Below are positions 20,463 to 30,699 of a DNA stretch of 64,000 bases, piece after piece. Both the position numbers and the translations under genes were made by a program. Position 1 is the stretch's first letter; each line of letters opens with the position of its first letter. Under the pieces are notes generated by a model. That model was not told the DNA's origin. It worked only from the letters and a program-made list of their open reading frames with translations, and did not search any database. The DNA lies in NCBI GenBank assembly GCA_947579605.1, contig OX388328.1, positions 11,759,684-11,823,683 of the forward strand, read 5' to 3'. This stretch comes from Athripsodes cinereus (lineage: Eukaryota; Arthropoda; Insecta; Trichoptera; Leptoceridae).

Positions 20463-20700
20463 TGGGCACAATGTGCAGATGACAAAACCAATCAGACATC
20501 TCGTATGGGGCTTCTAAATGTTTCTCGAATGGTTGACCTTAATATATCGTGGCAGTGAGAATGGTGGAATTGGTGAACGTTGTCCATGGACACCGAAAGT
20601 GATCACTCAAGCCCAGCCGATTGGATTTTATACAATGTTACATTGTTCTCAAATTGAGATGTATTTGGTTTTGAAAAATTTACATTGGTATATCCAGGAA
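20463..20700. repeat. Short inverted-end repeat, family of 3
   Basis: It starts GGGCACAATGTGCAGATGAC then AAAACCAATCAGACATCTC; the right part reversed has CAAAACCAAATACATCTCAA. The middle has GTCCATGGACACCGAAAGTG then ATCACTCAAGCCC. Related halves are at 32690-32865 and 43725-43910. Inverted ends and small size suggest a non-autonomous DNA element. Confidence 0.5.
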
Positions 20701-20714
20701 GTCATTAAGTTTCT

Positions 20715-21095
20715 TTTCTGTACATTGGTTATAACAAAAACAATTCAGCGATGAGGCAAGTCACGCGTCTTGAATGTTATTTATTTTTTATTGGCACGAA
20801 AAGGAATATTTGCATGTTTATTTCTTGCAGTTGATCAGGTAGCTACCCCGCTTGTGGGATGTTAATACTGTCGACCCGCAGTAGGTATTGGTCAAAGTTA
20901 ATGTTTTTATTTATTTATTTATTTATACACACATATACAGCTTTAAGCTTTTATGAGAATAAAAAATCAATAGCATGGTATTAAGAATTAAAAAAAGTAA
21001 TTAAAAGTATATAATATGTAAGAATTTTATATTGGCACGAAGAGAATAGCTTGCATGTTTCTTACATGTAGCTGGTCTGCTGGTTACCCCACTTT
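20715..21095 (+). mobile_element. Two SINE-A fragments
   Basis: 20715-20880: ATTCAGCGATGAGGCAAGTC, GGCACGAAAAGGAATATTTG, CTACCCCGCTTGTGGGATG. 21028-21095: TATTGGCACGAAGAGAATAG, GCTGGTCTGCTGGTTACCCC. An A-rich LINE-like tail, ATTTATTTATTTATTTATAC (20908-20930), lies between them. Confidence 0.55.
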
Positions 21096-21239
21096 AATAT
21101 GTAAGAAAGTATTAACACAGTATTAAATAAAAAATAAGCATGAATACAATAAACCAATAAAAATAACTTGCAATTGAACAGTCAACGATTCATACTACAT
21201 AAAAAAGTTATGAAAACAATTCAAATATATAAAATGTTA

Positions 21240-21400
21240 AAATAATAAAAATAAAACACTTCTATTTAGTAGGTACTTCCACAGTGACTTTATTAATCGT
21301 GAGCCAGCTTTCAAAAGCTTCAGCATTCATCATCAGGCTAACTTTAAGCTTAACGTAACTTAATAATATAGTCACTGTGGAATTACTTTACATAAGTAAA
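21240..21400 (-). mobile_element. PLE pLTR remnant with CTGATGA core
   Basis: Minus strand: CTGATGA (plus-strand 21330-21336), a weak stem, GAAA (21309-21312) and AGCTGGCT then C, a decayed AGCCGGCT palindrome. Then follow TTAATAAAGTCACTGTGGAA and AAGTGTTTTATTTTT. An inverted partial arm (AGTCACTGTGGAATTACTT) lies at 21361-21380. No start ATG is retained. Confidence 0.55.
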
Positions 21401-21409
21401 TGTAACACA

Positions 21410-21535
21410 TGAAACTTCCATATAAAGCTCAGAAAAGACAAGATCAACTCATTTGGTAGAGTCCCGGACGGGATTTGAACCCGCAATTAATCTTGTCACG
21501 AGGTGTCAGTGGTCTCGAACGTCATTGTCCAATAT
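21410..21535 (-). mobile_element. tSINE-2 copy, broken by the next element
   Basis: B box GGTTCAAATCC on the minus strand (plus-strand 21471-21481). The body complement ACACATGAAACTTCCATATA and the head end TTGTCCAAT stop where 21536-22060 begins. The missing part of the SINE head appears at 22090. Confidence 0.6.
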
Positions 21536-22060
21536 CGGTAGAACTATCCGCTAAAATCGGTATTTGTCCGAAGAACTACAATATTTTACTAAATGTACCG
21601 GGTATTTGTACTGACGATGTCAATACCGGGTATTTTCCTTTTCAGAAGATTTCTACCCCCCCGTCGCCGAATTTTCAAAATGGTATAGGAATTTGGAATA
21701 TTTCAAAAACTCCTCGGTTTTCTTAAAGAATATTTTCTCGCAGTACCTTTTTCTACAATGTATCGGGTATTTGTACCAACGATGTCAATACCGGGTACTT
21801 TCCTTTTTAGAAAATTTCTAGCCCCCCCCGACGCCGAATTTTCAAAATGGTATAGGAATTTGGAATGTTTCAAAAACTCCTCGGTTTTCATAAAGAATAT
21901 TTGCTCGAATCCAATAAGTATCCGGTACTTTTACCGAATACCCGATACTTATCTACCGATTATACTTCCCTATCGAAAAATAGTAAAAATCGGTAGATTA
22001 CTAGACCATTTCGGTATATCGGTAAAACACGGCCCAATTTCACTATAAATACCGAAAAAT
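21536..22060. mobile_element. hAT-like non-autonomous element with 165-bp tandem unit
   Basis: The ends are inverted: left AGAACTATCCGC..TCGGTATTT, right (reversed) AGAACCTACCGA..TCGGTATTT. Inside, GGTATTTGTACTGACGATGT (21601) recurs as GGTATTTGTACCAACGATGT (21766), so two units of 165 bp stand in tandem; each includes AAATGGTATAGGAATTTGGA and AAAACTCCTCGGTTTTC. The same unit lies reversed at 62030-62125 inside the hAT-like element. It sits inside a tSINE-2 copy. No transposase is seen. Confidence 0.6.
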
Positions 22061-22078
22061 CGGTAGGTTCTTAATTGG

Positions 22079-22380
22079 ACAAAGGAGATGTGCTTTGTCC
22101 AATTAAGCTACCGGGCGCTTTCCAGAGGCTCCGATATTCTCTCTTATAAACCCCAATGACATCAGCCTCATGTGTAGGTATTGTTCTGGGATACCTAGTA
22201 TGGATACCGCATGCTGGGTATTCCCAAGTGTAGGTAGATATGATTGTACCCATCGTTTAGAACTTAATCTCTTGGTTGCGGGTTCAAGTCCCGTCCGGGA
22301 CACTACCAAATGAGGTGACGTTGTCTTTTCTGAGCCTTATAAGGTAGTTTCTTGTGTTAAATTTACATAATTATGTGTCC
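22079..22380. mobile_element. tSINE-2 inverted pair, partial
   Basis: The minus-strand arm 22090-22165 (GTGCTTTGTCCAATTAAGCT, ACCGGGCG, TCTCTTATAAACCCCAATGA) is followed by a spacer shared with 27481-27580 (CATGTGTAGGTATTGTTCTG). The plus-strand SINE end follows, with B box GGTTCAAGTCC (22281-22291) and ACTACCAAATGAGGTGACGT. The shared spacer shows that the inverted pair moves or was copied as one composite. Confidence 0.65.
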
Positions 22381-22930
22381 TCAAACAATGGTTAATAATT
22401 GTAAAAATAACATCGATTAAAATACTTGACATAAGTTTTTATTTGTATTATATAGGAATCGAAAAAATATTATAAATTCTTAGTAATATTTCAAATTTTA
22501 CAAGTAGCTGAAACTTGTTCTAGAACGAACAAAATTAATAATTAGAATAATAATAATAATCTTCGAAATATAAATTCAAATTCAAATTACAACTTTCATT
22601 CGATTCTGTGAAAGCCATTATTTACACATTTCAACAACCCTTAACTTGAATAACTATAATATAACTCTATATAAGTAGGTATACCTACCACCCCCCTTCA
22701 GCATTTTCATAAACTTTGCAAGCTACACGCGCTTTCAAAAACAACGCCAGCAAACTTTGAAGCGAAGCTAAGAATTAAAATTCATCCGTTACGTACTTCT
22801 GTGGGTACGTTATAAAATAATTTAACTAACAATTAAGTAGGTATGTCTGTTTGTACGTTTATTCCTTTGTGTGAGCTTTCTCACACAAATAGGCATTGAT
22901 AAACATTAAATTTATTTTAGATAAAAAAAA
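22380..22930. other. AT-rich interval, no gene seen
   Basis: Unique AT-rich sequence with a C-rich spot near 22690. Nothing supportable. Confidence 0.4.
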
Positions 22931-22936
22931 GTTTCG

Positions 22937-23465
22937 GTTATTTTGGAAGCACTTGGATGGAAGACGCGATAGGGACATTGAAAGAAGGAAAGTGGCTGGT
23001 TCTAGAGTGAATGGTGCACTTCGACCGATTGTCAGCAATGACAACAAGTAGAACATGACTAAAATTCTGGCACACAATACCATTCTCATGTAATACCATC
23101 ACTTACCTACGTGTGCAAGCGAAAAATAGATGTGGTTGAAGAAGGACGAAAGTGGAATAAATGCAGTGGAGATACAATCACTGAGAAAAATGGTTGGAAA
23201 ATCGCTGCGTGATAGAATGAAGAATAAGCGGAAGCAAGAAGAGTGTTGTGACAGAATGCGCGTAAATAAATTACTGTGGTTTGAAGATGTTGAACGAATA
23301 AACGAGGAAAGAATGACAAAGAGGATTTACTTGTCTGAAAGAAAGGGTGTGAGGAAGCGCGGGCGTCTGAGATGAGAACCACGTGGCTTGATCACGCGGA
23401 TTAATTTCTCAAGGATGGGTGTGTATTGAGTTAGAGGAATCGACGTGCGTGCATGAGAAATTGTA
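22937..23465 (+). pseudogene. RTE-a LINE C-terminal remnant
   Basis: Aligns with the better copy at 28440-29010: GRRDRDIERRKVAGSRVNGA, then stops, then WLKKDESGINAVEIQSLRKM, VGKSLRDRMKN, DRMRVNKLLWFEDVERINEE and RMTKRIYLSERKGVRKRGR. Frame shifts and stops are present and the extreme 3' end is missing. Confidence 0.7.
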
Positions 23466-23469
23466 TGAA

Positions 23470-24420
23470 TGTATGTAGGTCGGTGGATGGCGCTCGTAGT
23501 AACTGCCTGAAACCTCTGACGTCTTATTTTTCAAAATTAAATATTATTATCTTATAATAATTAGATATTATTGTTCAAATTACAAAACTTTAATACATTT
23601 TTTTTAGTTTCATTAGTTTTATAAAGTTAATTTTTTGGGTGTTATTATTTTAAAACTAGTAAAAAAAAATTCAAATTTAAAAATGTGAATTAGTGAATAA
23701 TATTTGTGACAATCAATAATATCTTCAATTGGAACTCGCATACAATTCTCGCATTTTAATCAAATTTGTGACAATCACAAGTGTTTTCATAATTTCATAG
23801 GCGCCCTTGAGACGGTCTAGGAACTGTTAAACGGCGTCAAAACAAAATTATCCAAAATCATCATCATCATCATATTGTGTCGAAAGGTTTTGAATAAAAA
23901 AAATTGCATCGAGGATTTAGAATAAAACTTAATGAAACTTTCATAGCACAATAGCAGGTTGTTTATAAGAAATGTCAAGAAATGAAAAGTTCGCCAGCTT
24001 AATATTTGACAATGTTTCAAGTAAAGTTTTTTTTAAACCTGGGTACATTTGCTAGTACAGCTTTAAAACATTAAGATAGAGCGAAATGAATAATTCTTGT
24101 TATACTATATACCTACATATTCATAGTAGCTACATATATAACTAGTTAGTACACAGTCTCAGAGCCGACACAACAGAAATAAAGAGGGTAATAGTTAGTT
24201 TGTATGTACGTACCTATATATATTTGTATGTGGGAGCGAAACCACTCTATGTCGAATTTTAAACAAAATTATCAATGAAGCGTTTGTTGTATTATAGTTC
24301 TCTTATGATCTGTTTATGCGGGATATTTTGTGATTTTTTCTTTATCCCTTGCTTTTTTTATGGATTTCGCTTTGTTTGTTCTTTTTCTGCTGAGATCGTC
24401 TAGTGAAATTCTATCTATCT
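23470..24420. other. AT-rich interval with CTAT microsatellite
   Basis: Unique AT-rich DNA; (CAT)n at 23861-23874 and TCTATCTATCTATCT at 24411-24425. No coding evidence. Confidence 0.4.
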
Positions 24421-24426
24421 ATCTAG

Positions 24427-24706
24427 ACCATCACGGCATATCCCACAAGTGGGGTAGCCAGCAGACCAGCTGCATATAAAATATGCAAGCTGTCTTCTCC
24501 GTGCCAATATAAAATCAAGACATTCAGGATGGGTGGCAAACCCCATCGCTGAATTCAAGATGTAAAATGTCTTATTTTTTCGAACACCTGCCTTTTACAG
24601 GACACTCGAAAACTTATGGAGAAGAGTGGGAAACCAATTCTTTACCTGGTTCTCCACGGGATAGTGGAGAACCCGGTAAAGAATTGGTCTCCCACTCTTC
24701 TCCGAT
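24427..24706 (-). mobile_element. Full-length SINE-A with inverted 5' duplicate
   Basis: The minus-strand copy spans ACCATCACGGCATATCCCAC (3' end) to CTTTACCTGGTTCTCCACGG (5' end, 24660). Immediately after, 24661-24706 repeats the first 45 bp on the plus strand (GTGGAGAACCCGGTAAAGAA, TCTCCCACTCTTCTCC), making a perfect-looking hairpin (24618-24706). High similarity to other copies suggests recent activity. Confidence 0.8.
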
Positions 24707-24894
24707 AGTGAAATTTTCAAGACAATTATATTTATTTATTTTATTTACTTATTTTCCAAAAATATTACATACATAAATAACATAAAAAACATCATTATGG
24801 AATATATTGCCCCACTAGATCAAAATCTGTTCTGGGGCAATACTAAGAAAAATAAGACAATTAAATAAAACAATTAAAAATATAATCATACCCT

Positions 24895-25085
24895 CCGATT
24901 TATTATTTATTTATCATGTCGAAACCCAGAGAAAAAACCCATCAAACTGATCTCCAGTACTGCGCAAAACGCACAGCAGGTGGAGATGCGTCAAAAATAT
25001 CCTCCATAGTGCAAGTGACAGGGCACAATGGACATTCCAACAAGTGTGGCATAGTCTGTGCTGCACCACAGTCACATATTATCAC
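24895..25085 (-). pseudogene. LINE C-terminal zinc-knuckle fragment
   Basis: The minus strand encodes the same end as 60022-60282 (CDCGAAQ, HLLECPLCPVTCTMEDIF, then AQYW), with TGTCGAAACCCAGAG and an ATAAATAA tail. It is the 3' end of a Jockey-group LINE. Relatives are at 34825-34975 and 60020-60317. Confidence 0.65.
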
Positions 25086-25124
25086 ATATCCATTATTTCA
25101 TACCCTCCGATGAAATAATGGGAA

Positions 25125-25215
25125 AGAAGTATGCAAGGATAGGTCTATATGGCGTTCCAGCTTCTCTGCTTATCCCGTTTGAGAAACAGCGTGAGGGCAT
25201 TATTATTATTATCAA
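25125..25215 (+). pseudogene. RTE-a LINE 3'-most fragment
   Basis: AAGTATGCAAGGATAGGTCT then ATATGGCGTTCCAGCTTCTC corresponds to VCKDRSIWRS; it ends AGCGTGAGGGCATTATTATT, a variant tail. Confidence 0.6.
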
Positions 25216-25359
25216 ACGGACACTTTATTCTACTGGGACCATTACAGCCTTCGGCCAATGCGATCCCAGAGAAAACTAAGAAACATTTACAATACTGTTT
25301 CCACTTTCCTTATAAATACACCAATTATATTGAAAAAAGTTTGAACCTAATCATCATCA

Positions 25360-25500
25360 TCATCATCATCTCCGTCGGTCCCTCAATCCTGAGGATCGTG
25401 ACCATCATGCTTCGTTCTGTAGACCATCTATCTCCATCTTGAGCAATCCTCCGCCATGTGCAAGGTCCCGTGTAGTGAGCTCTGTGTGGCCTTCTTAATT
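25360..25500 (-). pseudogene. RTE-like LINE C-terminal fragment
   Basis: Minus-strand frame: GTLHMAEDCSRWR, then MVTILRIEGPTE and a (GAT)n tail. The plus-strand GGTCCCTCAATCCTGAGGAT, CGTGACCATCATG matches 47555-47770, so it is a repeat family. The RTE assignment rests on the short W-R and GP-T end motif only. Confidence 0.45.
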
Positions 25501-25509
25501 TGGTCGCTT

Positions 25510-26037
25510 TATCTTATTGGAACTCTGCCCCTTCCCCTCCTCCCTCCTACAACCTCAGAACCTAATAATGGTCTGAAAAATGACGTCCCGTGACAAAGTG
25601 TACTTTTGCTTCGATATACATATATTTTGTATAAGTTTATTCTTCTTTCCCTCACGTTCCTATGTATGTATAAATGTATTACAACAAGTTGTAGTAGGTA
25701 CCTACTAAAGAACCAACCCTCTCGTGAAACTTCTTTCGTCCCACCCCCAATCATTAATTTCTTTATGCTTGTACCCTTCTTCTATTCACACATTCAAATA
25801 AATATGTATGGTGTGTCTGCGTGTATCAACAATGTATTAAGGCACAAAACATGTGTAAATTTTTACTAAACTATACTGTATTATACAGTAGGTAGGTACT
25901 TTACTTTAGATTTGTTATGGTAATTTAATTTTATGAATCCATTTCATGTTTTTTTTGTCCATTTTATAGATTTATAAACACATCGATATACCTGTAATGT
26001 CCGCAAAGCTCATTGGTCAAATACCTAATAATGTACC
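25510..26037. other. Interval without recognised gene
   Basis: Pyrimidine-rich and AT-rich unique sequence upstream of the TA-flanked element. Open frames here lack protein-like features. Confidence 0.4.
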
Positions 26038-26039
26038 TA

Positions 26040-26909
26040 CAGTGGGGCCAGTATATGAGTGCACCTGAACCCCCGCTACACGTTTACTCAACTTCCTTAC
26101 GTCTCACCACCAACGATACATTTATCAGAGATTGTCAATCTGTTAATTTTTTCCACTTTGAAATAGAAAATTTCCTTTGTAAAATAATCGCGAAGACGTA
26201 TCACAAATTCGCGACACTGGGGAGTCAACACTTGACGTTTAGTAGGCATATTTTTATAATTTATAAACTGACACTAAAATAAACTTTCACTGTTAGATGT
26301 TGCGATCCCGAAGGCTCGTTTAAAACTAAAGAATATAAGGGATGATTTCTGATAAGTTAATTTTGGAATTCCCTGACAAAAATTAGTCATAAATTGCATT
26401 ATCTGCAGTTTTGTATTGAGATTCATTCAGTAAATCTCTATTGTTTTTTCTTAAATTATCCTAGACTAATAGAATGTTATAATGTAGCTATTATAACTAT
26501 TCTTTGTATGTAACTGCCTACTTCTAATTATTTGATATCCTTTTTAACTAACCTACTGTACTAATACGCATATTTGATAGATGGGGACGTTTCTATTACC
26601 ACTTCATTTCTTACCTCCTTACTTCAAATATATTGAATTGCCTTTCAGAATGATATGTAATATTTTTTTGACACAAAATATCCAAACAGGAACTCTTATA
26701 TTAATGTGACAGAAACAACAAGCGAAAAGGGTGTGTGGTCCTTGGCTACACCGTAAGGCGCGCAGTACGTATGTAGGTATGCAGGTACAAGGATTAGATA
26801 ATAATATAGAAAATAAAATATTCTATAACAATGCCTTTGGTTGCTGATACCTGCCTATGAATAAAAGAGACCATCATACCTGAGGTGCATTGGTATACTG
26901 GCCCGACTG
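26040..26909. mobile_element. Tc1/mariner-like non-autonomous element, 870 bp
   Basis: Left end CAGTGGGGCCAGTATATGAG then TGCACCTGA; right end reversed CAGTCGGGCCAGTATACCAA then TGCACCTCA. These are inverted repeats of about 28 bp, with TA at 26038-26039 and 26910-26911. A TA duplication and CAGT start point to Tc1/mariner (pogo or mariner branch). No transposase signature was seen; a frame of 89 codons at 26013-26282 starts outside the element and is probably chance. Confidence 0.7.
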
Positions 26910-27194
26910 TACTATTGTGTGATATTTATTTACTTTAAGTAAAAAAAAACACAACTTATCATGACAATGTTCACCTTTTCGATGAGTGATGCGCATAACA
27001 ATAAAACAGTAACATACACATTGTCAAACACAATTCAAAACAGAAAGAAGAGACATTCAAACAAATAAAAACACATGTACACGCAAGTCATCCTTACAAT
27101 AAAAATTAAGACTTTAAAAATGATGATGGGTTCCATGCCACTTCATTCTATACCTGCCTTTTACAAATTAATTGTATTTGAATATAATAACTTT

Positions 27195-27260
27195 ACGTAA
27201 GCCTGATGATGAGAGCGGAATCTCTTCAAAGCCTTAAGGCTTAGACAAAGCTAAGGCAAA
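27195..27260 (+). mobile_element. PLE hammerhead-like core, isolated
   Basis: CTGATGA (27203-27209), stem GAGAG/CTCTT, CAAA instead of GAAA, then the 12-bp palindrome AGCCTTAAGGCT (27230-27241). It matches the order of other PLE cores; the flanks have lost the usual GTCACTGTGGAA. A GAAA-to-CAAA change would be expected to kill cleavage. Confidence 0.45.
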
Positions 27261-27322
27261 GCCTAAGGCAAACAGACATTAATGTCAGTGTTTTATTTTA
27301 TTCAATTTAATAGTGATTTTAA

Positions 27323-27778
27323 ATTTAACACATGAAACTACCATATAAGGCTTAGAAAAGACAGCGTCACCTCACTTGAACCCGCACTCCCATCTTATCG
27401 CGAAATGTGCTTTGTCCAATTAAGCTACCGGGCGACATACCAAAGGCTCCGATATTTTCTCTTATAAACCCCAATGACAGCTTCATGTGTAGGTATTGTT
27501 CTGAGATACCTAGTGTGGGTACCCCATGCAGGATACTTCCAAGTGTAGGAAGATAGGATTGTACCTATCGTTTTACAACCTCCTTAAAGGTATTATTCCT
27601 GTCATTGGGGTTTATAAGAGAGAATATCGGAGCCTCTGGTAAGTCGCCCGGTAGCTTAATTGGACAAAGCACATCTCGCGACAAGATGTGAGTGCGGGTT
27701 CAATTCCCATCCGGGGCACTACCAAATGAGGTGACGTTGTCTTTTCTAAGCCTTATATGGTAGTTTTATGTGTTAAAT
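27323..27778. mobile_element. tSINE-2 palindrome with intact pol III boxes
   Basis: Two head-to-head copies: minus 27323-27480, plus 27599-27778. The plus copy has a perfect A box TAGCTTAATTG (27652-27662) and B box GGTTCAATTCC (27697-27707) in a tRNA-like head (27643-27720, CGCCCGG...CCGGGGC ends). The body is ACCAAATGAGGTGACGTTGT then CTTTTCTAAGCCTTATATGG. The minus copy has lost about 23 bp after the B box. The spacer is the one found in 22079-22380. Confidence 0.75.
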
Positions 27779-27789
27779 TTGCATATGTG

Positions 27790-28285
27790 ACCTCATACAA
27801 TGGTTAATTGTAAAATCAACATCGATATAACATTAAAAGTGATTGTAAAAAAGCGCTTATGTTAGATGTTATGATGATAATTTAGAGTGTACTGAGAGGT
27901 TTTTTTGTCTTATGACTTTGTTGCATTACATAATCCTCGTTAAATTTAACAATCCCACGTCTTTACTTTGCCCTTACAGTAAAATTATAATATCAAATAC
28001 AATTGAAATCATTTCGTTGAACTTAATCTTAATTTATAATATATTATAATACATCGCATTGTATCTTGTACCTACCCCTATCTTATCTTCACTCAGGGTT
28101 GCTTCTTTTACTGAGGGCTGGTTAGAAACGATTATCTTTGATTGGATTGACATGACTGAAGACAGAATATGCAGAGGCTGAACAGTCATGTATGTTGATG
28201 GATGCCTTTGCTGATTTTGAGAACGCGAAGCTCAGAAAATTAATATGATGCCATTTGATTCAGAGCCTTGTAGACCTTGTAGAGC
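27790..28285. other. Interval without recognised gene
   Basis: AT-rich; a weak minus/plus frame reading FADFENAK near 28207 is RT-like by chance or a tiny relic. No further support. Confidence 0.35.
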
Positions 28286-28289
28286 CTGT

Positions 28290-28335
28290 TGTGCAAAAGG
28301 TGAGTTTATCACAGAAGCGCGATATCTTCCAAGTA
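28290..28335 (-). mobile_element. J3 LINE 3' end fragment
   Basis: GGTGAGTTTATCACAGAAGC then GCGATATCTTCCAAG is the reversed J3 end; only about 45 bp remain. Confidence 0.5.
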
Positions 28336-28370
28336 TTTAAATATAAGTCTATGAATATCTATGAATATAA

Positions 28371-29100
28371 ATGAATGTCGCGAAGACGAAAGTAATGGTG
28401 TTTGAAAGAGAGAGTGAAAGAACGGTATGTGAAATAAAGGTTGACGATGAATGTTTAGAGCAAGTGAATAAGTATGTTGGAAGATTTGATAAGGACATTG
28501 AAAGAAGAAATGTCGCCGGTGCTAGAGTGAATGGTGCACTTCGACCCATTGTTAGCAATAGCAGTGTGTCGAACATGGCAAAGATGCTAGTGCACAATAC
28601 CATTCTGGTACCGACACTTATGATTGTATGCAAGCGAAACTTGGACGTGGTTGAAAAAGGATGAGAGTGGAATAAATGCTGTGGAGATGCGTTCACTGAG
28701 AAGAATGGTTGGTAAAACGTTGCGAGATAGAGTGAAGAATGAGGATATCAGGAGAATGAGCGGACGTGAGAGGAGTGTTGTGGACAGAATGCGTGTTAAC
28801 AAGTTGAGATGGTTTGGACATGTTGAGCGAATGCAAGATGAAAGGATGACGAAGAGGATGTATTTATCTGAAAGAAGGGGTGTGAGGAAGCGCGAACGTC
28901 CAAGAACCACGTGGTTTGATCACGTGGACCAAATTCTTAAGGACGGACGCGTGCTGAGTAAGAGAAATCGGCGTGCATGTATGAGAAACTGGATGAATCT
29001 AGAGGAAGCGAAAGAAGTATGTAAGGATAGATCTATATGGCGTTCCGTTCTCTCTGCCTACACCTCCTGGGACATGGCGTGAGGGTATAGTATAGTATAG
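28371..29100 (+). pseudogene. RTE-a LINE C-terminal region, longest copy
   Basis: Two overlapping frames. The first (28371-28664) reads MNVAKTKVMVFERESER...EQVNKYVGRFDKDIERR and VNGALRPIVSNSSVSNMAKM, LVHNTILVPTLM. After a one-step frame shift the second (28624-29082) reads MYASETWTWLKKDESGINAV, MRSLRRMVGKTLRD, RMRVNKLRWFGHVERMQDER and RPRTTWFDHVDQILKDG, ending with VCKDRSIWRSVLSA. The ...LMY.SETW...K.DE.....E...LRR..G order is the segment right after the reverse-transcriptase palm in RTE-like LINEs. The FADD core is absent (5' truncation). It ends CGTGAGGGTATAGTATAGTA, the family tail. Confidence 0.85.
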
Positions 29101-29104
29101 TATA

Positions 29105-30400
29105 GATTTAAATATAACGCTTTCTTGTCACTACAAGAGTTGTATACATGATACTCTTCCAGCAAATCTATATGAAAACTCTTATGTATCGTGGAAACTT
29201 GGAACACATCTCTTCTTTTTTTTCTAAAAAAATCATAATACAAAACCGACAACTATTCTTCGTCAAACTTATCACAAATTCTACTTGTCATTTTATTCTT
29301 GTCTTGAGAGCGCTTTGTAATTAAATGTATTTTTAATTGAGATTAATAAATCCATATCAGTTAATAAAACCAGTCAACATAAAGCTACGAATTACTAATT
29401 TATTTATACATTTTAAGCACAAAACAGACAATAAATACATAATTATATAGAGTACAGAAAAAGGTAAACCTTTGAGAGATCAGCTATCATTCAACACCAT
29501 GCGCCACAATTAATTTAAAAAACATAGGTACCTACCTAACATTCTGGTCATCTTAACATGCCTACATATTATTATACACAGTCTCGCTCGCTCACTCAAT
29601 CATCACACTTGCACAAAAACACAAGTCATTAATAAAAATAAAAAAAAAAAACAAGGAGAAGGGGGGGGGGTGATTACTGCGTACCTGTTGATTCATCGTT
29701 GAAGTGGAGAAGTTAGTTTTTATGAATACATGTGTCTTGTAAGCATTTAGAGGTAATCCGAATATATCGACGTCTGTCAGTGTATTATCGTAAAATAATG
29801 ATAAATAATAAAAACAGTGTGTTGTTTTCATCGAAACATGTCTAAAAACCTACACTCTTCAAAAAAATATTAAACACCTACTCTCATCCCTGTTCCAGAT
29901 TTCTCATCCACCTCTTACATGCGTCTCCTCCTCCATGCTTTTTCACCCCTTCTTCTTCCAGCTATCCTTTTACAACAACTTGTTCATCGCTACTATTCTT
30001 ATTCCACCCTCCAGTGTACCTCCCTTCATCCCTTAAATCTACACTCCCCGTCCTTTACAATCTACCCTTAGTAGTGTCTAGATATTGCTACGTTTAAATA
30101 ATATTATTAAAGAAGATAGAAGTACTAAAATTTTCTACCCCTATTGTGAAGGGATGCTGTAAAGAATTTGTTGCAATATATATAATCAAATCCTAGCACT
30201 TTCTTATGTATTGAAAAATACGGAATTTTATTAATTAGCCATTTTTGAAATAGTATACTGGTTTTAATTTTATTTTATGTCAAAATGGTACGCGAGTGTT
30301 TCAGCAAAAATTAATAGATATTTATTAATAAAGAGTAAATATCCACAATGTTTGTTTATTTATACATTCTTTATATATATTTTATATATATTTCATTCTT
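29105..30400. other. AT-rich interval, no gene seen
   Basis: Unique sequence with a G run (29661-29670) and pyrimidine-rich stretches (29880-30060). Open frames have no recognisable motif. Confidence 0.4.
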
Positions 30401-30401
30401 T

Positions 30402-30690
30402 ATATACTATTACGTGGAGCACCCAGCAAAGAATTAGTCTCCTACTCTTTTTTGTAAGGTTTCGAGTGTCCTGTAAGAGGCAGGTGTTTGAATTTATTTA
30501 TTTATTTATTTATTCATTCTACGGCAAAAAGCCCTTATTACATGATACATATATATAAACAATTTCCACAACAATAAAATTGAAAACACAACACAAACAC
30601 ACTCAAATCTCAATGATATAAAAACATATAAAAGACAATGTAATAGAAATTATATAAAAGATATTAAAATTTAAAAATAAAATTACAGAA
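30402..30690 (+). mobile_element. SINE-A 5' part cut off by a reversed J3b LINE end
   Basis: 30409-30490: GTGGAGCACCCAGCAAAGAA, GTTTCGAGTGTCCTGTAAGA. At 30493 an ATTTATTTATTTATTTATTC tail begins a minus-strand LINE 3' end with TACGGCAAAAAGCCCTTATT, the mirror of 20290-20338. The SINE remainder is not found downstream. Confidence 0.65.
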
Positions 30691-30699
30691 TTTGAATGG

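Noticed and set aside
26013..26282. An 89-codon frame as the transposase of the TA-flanked element
   Set aside because: It begins upstream of the left inverted repeat and shows no DDE or helix-turn-helix wording.
27643..27720. A functional tRNA gene
   Set aside because: A and B boxes are perfect, but the acceptor pairing is imperfect and the same head with a long body recurs in several copies, so it is a SINE head.
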